Below, one piece after another: positions 23,972 to 34,204 of a stretch of 64,000 nucleotides of DNA. Position numbers and translations under genes: made by a program. The notes under the pieces are model-generated. The model was not told the DNA's origin, made no database searches, and was given only the letters and a program-made list of their open reading frames with translations. Source of the DNA: Utricularia gibba (Eukaryota; Streptophyta; Magnoliopsida; Lamiales; Lentibulariaceae); NCBI GenBank assembly GCA_002189035.1, contig CM007990.1:5580001-5644000 (forward strand), written 5' to 3'. The first letter of the stretch is position 1. Every line of letters begins with the position of its first letter.

Positions 23972-24860
23972 CTGCAAATATTCAACGAAACACAAATTTT
24001 AATATATCTACATCACAAAATGAACACGTATCGTCGCAATTGGCCGGACCGTTCTCATACCGCCTCCCATCGAGGATCAAGAGAATAGAAGAACCAACCT
24101 GAAACTGAATCAGACTGGAGTATTTCAAGAATTTCAGAGAACCAGCACCTCAACGTGTAACGCCCGACGCTAGAGCTGTGGGACTGAACGGAATCAAATC
24201 GAAGCTCACTTGGGAGGGAAGCCAACTTAAAAAAGAACGGTCCCCGTCCCCGAGATTTGAATACTCTTTAATTCCTATTTTTATTTTATAATAAAAAATG
24301 TAACCGTTACGGCTTTTCTTATTGGGCCACGTTTCGATCCACCCGCACAAAGCCCGACAACACCTACTTTCAATATAGTTACGGAATTTAGAAATAAATT
24401 TAAAATATCTTTTTTTTGTTTTTTAGTTATAATCTATTTTTAGCAATTATTATTATAAAACAAAAATACATTAAAAAATAGAATTTCAGTCATTTTCCAG
24501 ACCACGTCTCCATTGGATTGATTTGTCGTCATATCCATGTACGGCAAGTCACAACAGCCAACGCCGGCGAAGTTTCGCTGGATTTCGCTGACGATTGTCT
24601 CATTACTCTATCTAATCCGAAGCAGCCAGGATGCTGGGTTCTCCCGTCTTCGTCACCCCAACTGGGAATCTTTTTTTTTATTTGTGTGACCAACTCCACA
24701 TGGATCTTGGTAATGAATTATTACAATAGGGATAATGTTTCAACCACCCAGTTGCCTTCCGACTAGTCGCGAGCTGCATTTTCCGACTGACTTTCAATGT
24801 ATGAGTCTCTTTTATTGAGCTTAAAATACACCTGAGTTCTTGCTTCTACGTATCCCTATA
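23972..24860. promoter_or_regulatory. Divergent promoter region between MAP65-3-like and MSL genes
   Basis: 5' leaders of both genes lie here. 24360-24500 is AT-rich. The open frame at 24518-24766 is short and lacks protein character; it overlaps the likely MSL leader. Confidence 0.45.
24187..24308 (-). promoter_or_regulatory. Cluster of three AACGG (MSA-core) motifs upstream of MAP65-3
   Basis: AACGG occurs at 24187-24191 and 24236-24240 on + and at 24304-24308 on -. The last lies in GTAACGGTTA, one mismatch from the mitosis-specific activator consensus YCYAACGGYYA. They lie 215-340 bases upstream of the MAP65-3 ATG. MYB3R factors use MSA sites to drive G2/M genes, including cytokinesis genes. 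Orientation is mixed and the core is short, so confidence is limited. Confidence 0.4.
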
Positions 24861-27223
24861 ATGGATACTGGTACTCCGAAGGATGAAGTTGCAGTAGAGA
24901 TTCAGGCTTCCGCAGCGGCCCCTGCGTCGCAAGTCGAGTTGTCTACTGCAACCGGGTTGCGGTATAGAACCGTGTCAAGAACAGCGTCTGGTAAGCCTAA
25001 ATCCAGAGTCTTGGAGCCACGGACGCCTGTTCAGCAGAATAAATCGCCGTCGAATGGAGTTCCTGTGGCTGAGAACACATCCAATACTCCCTTGATGGCG
25101 CCTCCAGGAGGAAGCCCATTTGAAGAAGATGACGACGACGAGGACGATGCTAATGATGACGCGGGTGTGTACAAGGCGCGACCATCCGATTTCCAGAATG
25201 GGAAACGGAGAAAGAAGGTGAAAGTATGGGTTATCATTGAATGGATTGTGTTTGCGCTCTTAGTATCCCTTCTGATATCCAGTCACTTGGTGAATTACTT
25301 ACACAATCTGCGGATTTGGAGCCTAAGCTTATGGAGATGGTGTGTGCTTGCTCTGGTAATCTTTTGTGGCCACATATTTACCGAGTGCTTGATCAGTGTC
25401 GCGGTTATATTGATTGAAAGAGTGTTCCTGCTGAAGAAGAATGTACTGTACTTCTTGTTCGCCATGAAAGATAGCATCCAGGTTGTCTTTTGGTTGGCCT
25501 CGATACTGGTGGCCTGGGGCTGATCATCCAGGGAGGCGTTCGGAGATCCGCTTTATCGTCTCGAATCCTAAACTACATAACGAGAGCCATTGTGTCTACC
25601 CTTGTTGGGTCTGTTATTTGGGCGGTGAAGACGTTTGCAGTGAAGCTGGTGGCCACAAGGTTTCACGTTAGAACTTACTTTGACAGGATTCAAGAATCAG
25701 TCTTTCATCAGTACATTCTGCAGGCGCTGTCAAAGATAGTGAATGAAACCGGGCATATCAGTTTCAGAAGAAGGGGTAAAAGGAGCAAGGAGCAAGTGAT
25801 CAATGTGGATAAACTGTACAGGATGAAGGGAGATCACGTATCTTCTTGGACGATGGGAGGGCTGATTCAACTGATACGGCATTCTGGTTTGCCTTCCCTT
25901 TCTCTGACTGATACTGTCGAAGAAGAAGAAGAGGAGGAAGAAGAAAAGGAGCAGCGAATGAGTAGCACAGCAACAAAAGATATCGAAACTGAGGCCGAGG
26001 CGATAAAGTCTGCCAACAAAATCTTCAAGAAACTAGCCAGGCCTGGAAGCAAGTGAGATGACAACATTCTGATACATGCCTCTTTTCTATCTTTCAAACG
26101 AGTGACTAACAGTATGGTGCAGGCATATTGAAGCAGTTGACTTGTTAGCTTACATGCCGAAAGAGGAAGTTGATGCTGCGATTCCACTATTTGAAGGAGC
26201 AGCAGAAACAGGAAGGATCAAGAAATCATCCTTCAGAAATTTTGTGGTTGGCCAACGATACTCTCCTTTTGTCTTTAATCTTTACTTCTTTTTATGTCAG
26301 AATATGACAGATTTTGGTACATTTTTATAGATAAAGGCTTACAAGGAAAGGAAGTTTCTGGCTTATTCACTCAACGATTCGAAAACGGCAATCGAGGAGC
26401 TGAGCAAGATCGCCTCAGCACTAGTTCTAGTCGTGATAATCATAGTGTGGCTGCTGTTGATGGAAATCACCACCACCAGAGTTCTGATATTCATCCTCAG
26501 TCAGATTCTGCTTGGTACATTCATCTTTGGCAACTCTGCCAAGACACTGTTTGAATCCCTCGTCTTCGTCTTCGTCGTGCATCCATTCGATGTGGGAGAT
26601 CGCTGTGTCATCAATGGAGTGACAGTAAAAAGCTCACCCACAAACCACTGTTCAAGATTCCTTTCCTCTAGTGTTTGATCATTGAAACGTTTCCAATGCA
26701 GATGACCGTGGATGAGATGAACATTATGACAACCATCTTCCTCAAATCAGACAACGAAAAGGTGTACTACCCAAACTCAGAACTTGCAAAGCTGCCGATC
26801 GGCAACTTCAACCGGAGCCCTGAGATGATGGGTGACTCTGTGGAGTTTGCCGTCGACTTTTCTACCCTCTTCCCACCTTAACTGCTCTAAAGGAGCAGAT
26901 CAAACGGTATCCCTCCTTCAGCATCACTATCTGTTTCTAGCAACTCTCTACTGAAAGCTCCACACTTGATCAGGTATATAGAAAGCAAGCCCAAGCACTG
27001 GAGCCCTGGCCACAGCGTTCACATCAATCAAATAGTGGATGTGGACAAGATGGTCTTGGGATTGTACCTGACACACACGATAAACTTCCAGAACTCTGAA
27101 AGGGGGAGCCGGAAATCGGAATTGATACTTGAGCTCAAGAGGATTATGGAGGAACTGGGGATCAAGTACCGTCTTCTTCCACAGGAGGTTCATGTTAAGC
27201 ACCTTGATGCTCAGAGGACTTAG
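24861..27223 (+). CDS. MscS-like mechanosensitive channel (MSL10-type, plasma membrane class), with two one-base frameshifts
   Basis: Five exons (24861-26052, 26123-26246, 26331-26624, 26702-26906, 26974-27223) give 688 residues once two missing bases are allowed for. The N-terminus is long, cytosolic and acidic (runs of Asp/Glu). About six transmembrane helices follow, including VWVIIEWIVFALLVSLLISS and the pore-lining TM6 region (ILSQILLGTFIFGNSAKTLF), then the MscS beta domain (PFDVGDRCVINGV, MNIMTTIFLKSDNEKVYYPN) and a C-terminal domain ending HVKHLDAQRT. A second acidic run (about ten Glu) lies in the long loop. Frame breaks: at the G4 run 25516-25519, where AWG is followed by a stop but LIIQGGVRR continues in the next frame, and within about 26870-26884, after FAVDFST. 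Exon lengths fit splice phases only with one added base in each of these exons. Class II MSLs give stretch-activated anion currents and cell-swelling signalling. Confidence 0.87.
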
Positions 27224-27421
27224 TTCCATCTGAGATGGAGAAATCCAGATTTCAGTTCCCGTTGTTCGTGAACGGAAGTTGATGATGAAGAGAGCTGTTT
27301 TTTTTTTATTATTACTAAATTGGTAAATTGTTTTTAATAAAATGTTCTTTTTTGACTGTACTAGAAATGAACTCTTTCCGATCGATTCTTCTCAATCGGG
27401 CAACTTTTAGGGCTCGGCGAA

Positions 27422-28476
27422 ATGCAATCCTCCGCCTACCAGCGATTGCCGGAAATAGCGGTTTTCGGTCCGCCGACGTTCTTTCGAACCCACGAGAAAG
27501 AGTTCGATTCGAGGTTCCGGATTTTACGGACTTGGAATTCCCCTATACCCCTGACCCAGCTTTTGGCGTCGGAAGCAGGGCAAATCGAGGCGGTCATTGT
27601 TGCAAGTTTTGTCCCCTTTACGGCGGAGGTGATCGCTGCACTGCCCTCGCTGCGCCTGGTTGTAGCTGCAAGCAGAGGACTCGATCGCATCGACCTAACC
27701 GAATGCCGCCGCCGAGGCATCACGGTGACCAACCCCGGCACGATCTTCTCCGATGACGTGGCGGACCTCGCTGTGGGACTCCTCCTCGACGTCTTGCGAA
27801 GAATCACCGCCGGGAACCGCTATGTGCGGAGCGGATTTTGGACCGCAGGTATGGATTGGCCCCTTGGATTCCAGGTACACCCAAACTTGACAACGTAATC
27901 AACCCTTCCGGAACACGATCAAGAACCCATCTTTTGTTTCACTGATCGCAGTTGGCAGGCAAGAAATGTGGGATCGTCGGCCTGGGAAGCATCGGCCTAG
28001 CAGTGGCAAAGAGGCTCCAATCATTTGGATGTGAGATACTATACACTTCCCGGAAGAAGAACCTCTCTGTCCCATACAATTTCTACACCCACACCCAAGA
28101 TCTAGCCTCTGCTTCCGATTGCCTCATCCTCTGCTGCGACCTGAATAATGAAACCTGGCATCTGATCAACCGTGAAACCCTGCTAGCGCTGGGGAAACAA
28201 GGGGTCATTGTGAACATCGCTCGTGGGTCGGTGATCGATGAAAACGCCCTGGTCCAATCCTTGAAGTGCGGGGAAATCGCGGGTGCTGGTTTGGATGTGT
28301 TTGAGACGGAGCCCATGTTCTCAGGTGAGCTCCTTGAAATGGATAACGTGGTACTGACCCCGCACGCCGCCGTGTTCACGGAGGAGAGTTTCAGAGCATT
28401 GTTCGAGCTCACATGCGCCAATTTGGACAACTTCTTTAACAACAAGCCCTTGCGTAACGTTGTTGCTCTTCAGTAG
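27422..28476 (+). CDS. HPR3: Glyoxylate/hydroxypyruvate reductase HPR3-like (D-2-hydroxyacid dehydrogenase)
   Basis: Two exons (27422-27874, 27952-28476) encode 325 residues, the normal length for the family. The N-terminal substrate domain includes PSLRLVVAASRGLDRIDL and the GITVTNPG strand. The NAD(P)-binding domain has the GLGSIG loop (KKCGIVGLGSIGLAVAKRL) followed by YTSRKKN; Ser-Arg after the second strand suggests NADPH preference. The three catalytic residues are visible: Arg in NIARGSVIDE, Glu in GLDVFETEP and His in LTPHAA. Family knowledge: HPR3 is a minor hydroxypyruvate/glyoxylate reductase that backs up peroxisomal HPR1 and cytosolic HPR2 in photorespiration. Related HPPR enzymes reduce hydroxyphenylpyruvate, so the substrate is not settled. 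No clear transit peptide was seen. The spacing from the MSL stop is only about 200 bases. No frame faults. Confidence 0.87.
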
Positions 28477-29055
28477 ACTCCAACATTCACTCATTGCGTG
28501 TACACACGTTTTAATCGAAATTTTCAATTTTTATTTAAAATATTTAAATGTTAACGAATAAATTAAATATTTAAATTCAAACAGATATTTTTTAGATTTT
28601 AAATTTAGTTTAACAGGATATTTTGATAAAAACTATGTAGAAATAATATTTTTATTTTATTTTATTGATACTTACTATCCACTTCACCATTTACAAAATT
28701 GACTATTTTTATTATAAAATTTTAAATGTTAATCACCTAATCTTAAATAGTGTATTGAAATAAAAAACTTTATGTTATAATATATAATATAATTTTTAAA
28801 AAACACAAAATTAAAATATAAAGCCCACCACAAAAGAGCGTCCCTCCAACGTTCAGCTGACTCAGCTCCACATCATTTACGCAAAAGAGGGGATTCTTGT
28901 TCGGTTTTTAGGGTATCATTAGCATTCACATTTTTTAATTTAATATAAATTAATAATTAAAAATGATTATACGACCGACACACACACAAGGAGGGGTTAT
29001 ATCATTCTTGATCAACAGAGCAACTTATCTCGTCTGGCGAAGAAGGATTAGGAAA
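28477..29055. other. Intergenic, AT-rich
   Basis: The 3' UTR of HPR3, then an A/T-rich stretch (about 28510-28830) without coding signal, then the short promoter and leader of the F-box/PP2-A gene. An in-frame upstream extension of that gene from 28963 is possible but lacks family support. Confidence 0.5.
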
Positions 29056-30062
29056 ATGGGTGCTGCAAGCTCGTCTTCTCTGGGTGAGGGGCGGTCGACG
29101 GGGACGCAGCTCGACGATCTGCCGGAATCCTGCGTGGCTCAGGTGCTTTCCCACTTGTCGCCGGTGGAGATCGCCGTGCTTGGGAGAGTTAACTCTCTTT
29201 TCTACTCTGCGTCCTCTGCGGATCTCATCTGGCTTCGCAAGTTACCTTCCAATTTCGTGTACGTGATCTCCAAACTCCCGCACCAGGGAGCTGATGCAAA
29301 GAGCAACCACAAGATGAGCATTTATGCAAGGCTTTGCAGGCCCTGCCCCTTCGACGGCGGCACTAAGGTAAAGAGAAAGGAGGCTGAATTCAGTTCGATG
29401 AGCGTTGGGAGTTCTCATGTCCCTTCTTCTTGGTTGGCAGGCGGTTTGGATTGACAAGAAGACAGGAGGGGTGTGCTTAGCGATTTCTTCTGAAGCTATG
29501 ACGATCACAGGAATTGATGATCGCAGGTACTGGAACCGCATTCCAGCGAATGACACAAGGTGCGTGAATCTAAGCCTCGTCGGGTCAAAAATTCCGATGT
29601 GGGATCGCCGATTCATCTTCCATCGTTCTGCAGGTTCGAGACAGTTGCATACCTGAAGCAGATCTGGTGGGTGGAAGTGTCGGGGACTATGGAGTTCCAG
29701 CTTCCCCCGACACATACAGTCTATATTTCCGACTCCATCTCGGCCGCGCGTGCAGGAGACGCGGTAGTGGGAACTTCGATTCCGACGACATTCACGGCTG
29801 GGATGTAAAACCAGCGAGGTTTGAACTCAGGACCCGCGATGGGCAGGCCAAAATCACACATTCCAAGATCAACAACGTCGGGAAATGGAGTTATTACCAT
29901 GTGGGTGACTTCGTAGTCGCCGCTTCTGATTCGGATTCTGTCACGAGGGTAGATTTCTCTCTGGCGCAAATCGATTGCACGCACATTAAAAGGGGTTTGT
30001 GCGTGGATTGCGTTCTCGTTTGCCCTCGTGGCCTACCACCGGAGGCAACTGCTTCTCCGTAG
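29056..30062 (+). CDS. F-box protein with phloem protein 2 domain (PP2-A12/A13 type), with a one-base frameshift
   Basis: Three exons (29056-29367, 29441-29559, 29634-30062) give 286 residues if one base is added in exon 3. The F-box is LDDLPESCVAQVLSHLSPVE followed by NSLFYSASSADLIWLRKLPS. The PP2 lectin-like domain has WIDKKTGGVCLAISSEAMTI, TGIDDRRYWNRIP, YLKQIWWVEVSGTMEFQLP, then, in the other frame, DTYSLYFRLHLGRA, WDVKPARFELRTRDGQ, SYYHVGDFVV and FSLAQIDCTHIKRGLCVDCV. The switch is at the C5 run 29704-29708, where C6 would keep the frame. The protein is expected to be an SCF substrate adaptor that may bind glycans through its PP2 fold; Arabidopsis relatives are light- or stress-responsive. 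The start is chosen at MGAASS, matching the family's MGA start. The two halves are clear. Confidence 0.88.
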
Positions 30063-33000
30063 ATGCTGAAGCTTGGGAAGGGGACACAGTAAAATCGACG
30101 GCAGGGCACTTACGTCTTTTCATTTATTCTTTCTTTATACAGCACAGACTTGCCTACGTGTACTTTGGATGAGGATAGAAATATTTTTCGTCAGAAAATT
30201 ATTAAATTCAATTTCTCACATTATTTAAAAAACAAATTGCGTCTATATGACGGCATTTTGTAGTTAATCATTATATCTTTTTTCTTATCATTAATGGAAT
30301 ATTGTCACACATTTCAAAGAATTATTATAAAATAATATATAATAATATCAATAATAATGAAATTTAATCCAACAGTCATTTAATTTGATTAATCGTAACG
30401 ATTATTCTGTCATAAAATAAAATGGAATTCTTATTTTAAAATAATCATAAATGATGATATCCAAAATGATGTACTTTGGGTCCCACCGCAATATATAAAG
30501 ATTAAATGGTGACGTACATCTTTGATAGTCACACGTTTTTATCTCTCCAATATCCATTTCATGGATTTTCATGTCTGATTTTAATTAATTATAATTTCTA
30601 ATTAAAAATTAATTGACATATGTATTGGATGAATACGACTATAATTATAAGTTATATAATATTTAATTATAAATTTTAATAACTCCCAAATTAAAACAAA
30701 TTTCATTAATTATATACTTCAATTACTTTTTTTAGGGTATGTTTGATAGTATAATATAGGAAATTTATATTTAAATTTATACATAGTTTGATTAACTAAT
30801 ATATATGTCAAGTTTATATGACTATATCACTTATAAACGCATTTTTTGAACATGTAAATGGTATATATTAATAGAAGAAGAGGTGGTTAATTATATTTAT
30901 ATCATTCAAATATTTAAATTTTTATTTTTGGATATCAAATATTATATATAATTGAACATACATAAAAAATTATATTATTCTTAAATATATTAATGTCAAA
31001 CGATTTATTAATATCATATAAAAAGTTAATATTTATATTCTTTTTTATTTAAATTCAAATTAAATTACATTCATCCATAGAATATTATTGGGCCGAGCCG
31101 TGTCCATTGGGCCATGTATGTATAAATGGACCTGATTGTGTTCCTAGACAGCCCAACTATCTCCACCTCCCCTCTCTTTTCCTTCTAGCAATGGACCATA
31201 TAACATAACCCCATCATTAGCCAACTCGATTGATCATCCCTCTCATACAAATATGGGTCATTTAGAAAAGTGGCTATCCTCACCTTATCTCTCACACCCT
31301 ACGTTCAAATTTTAACACTAAGGATGTCCATTTTTATCACATAGTGAGATGACAGTGACCAGATTTCTAAATCATTCTATAAATACTCTCTAAACGGTGT
31401 CGAAACTCGTTTTTTCAATAGCGTCGAGATGTGCCCGGACTTAGACGAGATGCGATAATTGACGACGAATCGAAGAAAAAATAGATTCTATATAATCTAA
31501 AGTACATTGACCGGAGAAGGTTATGGTAGATAGTTGCTTAGGCAGAGAGGTTTGAATGGAGACTAGCAAAAGCTCCCATTCAATGCCACCCGAATCACAT
31601 CTCCCCGTCTCTCTTATTGCAATGCAATTATTCAATTGACCAAAGGCTACGTAGCACCCGGTCACCACCCCCGCCCCTTTTTTCTTTTCTTTTCCTTTTT
31701 CTTTTAAAAAATAGATATTCGAAAATAAATAAATAAATAAATTAGGAGTAAATACTTGGAATTAAATCATGAAAAAAAGAAAGAAAGCGTTCGGGTTATT
31801 ACAATAAATGGTAATTAAAATATTGGTGTAGGGGGCAGCCCAGCCGCCCATTTACACCTATTTTTGTAAAGTCAATAAGATGAAGCTATGACAGGGTGAA
31901 ATGACTCATAACCCCATCTACTTGTTGTGTGTATTTATTCTTTTACCCTTGTGATTTCTTTTTTTCTAAAAACAAAAAGAAATACACGTCTTGTTGCATT
32001 TAATGCTCGTAATTATGATTCATTTTTGTGTCAATTTCGAAAGGCGTTGGGTTGAATTGGGGACACGTCACCAGGGAGGAAGATTATGCAGCTATTTATC
32101 TTTCGTATTAATATTAATATAGTAATGAAATGCATGGAGGGGGCGGGTTAAAGAGTAAAATAAAGAAGTGGATTTAATTAAATTAAAATAGGCGGCTTAT
32201 GATTGATGGATCAAAAAGGGAAGGGGATCTCTCTTTCCTTAAAACACGTGCGGACAATTACGTAATTAATTAATCGAATAATTAAATCCTTGTGTTAAGT
32301 GAGGCATTTATTAGATTCTGGGTGTTTTATTTACTAATATTAAATCATTCAGGGGGAAACCTAACGACCGCTTAAACACCCCCACCCACGCCTTAATATT
32401 TTTTAAATCATAAGCAGCACCGGAGGTGGTTGGTGATATTTAGAATCACAGTTAAACTCAGACACGTGATAATATTGGGATGAGGGGACACTCAACTATA
32501 ATGTTGAGCATATAAGAGGAGCACAATGTACGGTAATGGCGTATGACGATATTCTACATTGGTTATGAATCAAAAGAATATGTAATTAAATATAATGACA
32601 CTCTTAATCCTACTCGATTACTTTTACCGAAAAGAAGGAACGTAAAATTATAAGAATTTGATAGTTGAATTGAATGATATCGTACAAAAACAATGTGAGT
32701 TGATGATGTGTGGCGGTCATGGGCATCGGTGTGCCATCCGCTGTGATTGATAGAAAAAAATAGATATTTATTTTATCAAATTATGAAACCATCAGAATGA
32801 AATATATCTAATTTTTAAATATTATAAGTCAATTATAATTGATATTAAAACATAGGGATCATAAATAATTGAAGTAAAAAGATTGAAGACTAAATATTTC
32901 AGGACTAATTATATTATATAACATACATAGTTCTCAATACATACAAATTCATAGATATAAACAAGTTTATCAAATAGGGGTTTGGATATTTTAGCTTTTT

Positions 33001-34204
33001 TATTTTTAAAAAAGAATAATAATAATAATAAATAACATTCCAATATTAAACGGAGTTATGAGCCGCATATGTGTAAATTATGGGGTGCATGATGAAAGAT
33101 GGAATTTATTTGTAATTTATGATGTGGGACATTTATTAAAAAAATCGTACCCATTTCAAATTTTAAAAAATTAAAATGCTCCCCGTGGATCTCCACCAAG
33201 TATTTAAAGCTTCTTTTGGGGCGAATAAATAAATATTCGAGAAATCATGGGCTCAAATGTTAAGAGTGAGAAGGATTTTGTTCCATGATTAATTAAATCA
33301 TGATTAGAGGGGTAATTAAATAAATATCCCGGTTCAGTGGGTTGTGGAAGATTGAACCGGTTCAATCTTCTACAGCTCCACAGTAGCAGCAGAAGCAGGG
33401 TAAAAGGGGGGAATCGGGGAAGGAGCGAGAAAGATTTGGAGGGTATCTGGAAAGTCAAGTTACTATTACTGTTACTGCAGTAGTTTTCGGGTTCGGATCT
33501 TTTTAGCTTGTGGGGGAGGAAAAGAGAAAGGAACTTCTCTCCGGAGTGGGGGTTTAAAACAGGGGGTTGTCGTCACACTGGGGCATGATTCAGGAAATCC
33601 GGGAAAAAAAGAACCAGTTGTGTTTTTTTCCGAAGAGTCAACTGAAGCTTTTTCCTTGGTCTCATCCGAGACACCACATCGTATTGCTTCAGTTTAAGCC
33701 AGGCCCTTTACAACTTATCTCCCCCTTCCTTCTTTCTTCAAGATATCACCTTTTCACGGACCCCTCCTGCGGTTTCTTTTGTTCAGACCCTTTTTGCAAG
33801 CCAAAGCATGCAGAGGGAGGTTATGGGGAATGAAAGCTAGGGCTTTGGTCTCTGTGGTTTACGTTGAGGAGGAAAAGTGAGGTTTGGGGAAGTTGGGTTC
33901 TGGGGGGAGAAGAGGGGGGAGGAAGCTGGAGACATTGGGATTTACAGGCCTTGTGTCTCCTTCGACCTCTTCTTGTCTTCGTCTTTTTTTTTTTCTTGCA
34001 TTTATTGTCCCTTGTCCGCTTTTTATCTTGGTTGCAAAATCTTCGCCGTCCGAAATTTATAGCTCGGAATCCAGCCCATGATCCAGTGATTTCCCTTGGT
34101 GGGTTTAAAGCTTTCCTTTTACGAATCTGTACAAGGGGAGCTCTTGGTTGTGGGGGAAGACCCAGAAACAGAAAGGAGGAGAAATTGAAGTTTCCGATTG
34201 TTTG
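30063..34204. other. Largest gene-free stretch: AT-rich spacer plus HD-ZIP IV promoter and long 5' leader
   Basis: 30130-33180 is AT-rich and free of any open frame above 75 codons. I see no terminal repeats or transposon proteins. A TATA-like TATTTAAA lies at 33201-33208. From about 33360 the composition becomes more balanced and T/C-rich, as in a 5' leader of roughly 900 bases. Open frames at 33567-33833 (88 codons), 33864-34205 and others in the leader could act as upstream ORFs. Whether an intron removes them is not clear. Confidence 0.5.
31995..32002 (-). promoter_or_regulatory. L1-box-like motif (TAAATGCA) upstream of the HD-ZIP IV gene
   Basis: TGCATTTA on + is the reverse complement of the L1 box TAAATG(C/T)A, the epidermis element bound by HD-ZIP IV factors. 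It is 2.2 kb before the ANL2-type ATG. A single 8-mer in 4 kb of AT-rich DNA may be chance. Confidence 0.3.

Noticed and set aside
30063-33180. Transposon or MITE in the large AT-rich spacer
   Set aside because: I found no terminal inverted repeats, target duplications or transposase fragments by eye. A repeat-library search would be needed to exclude old elements.
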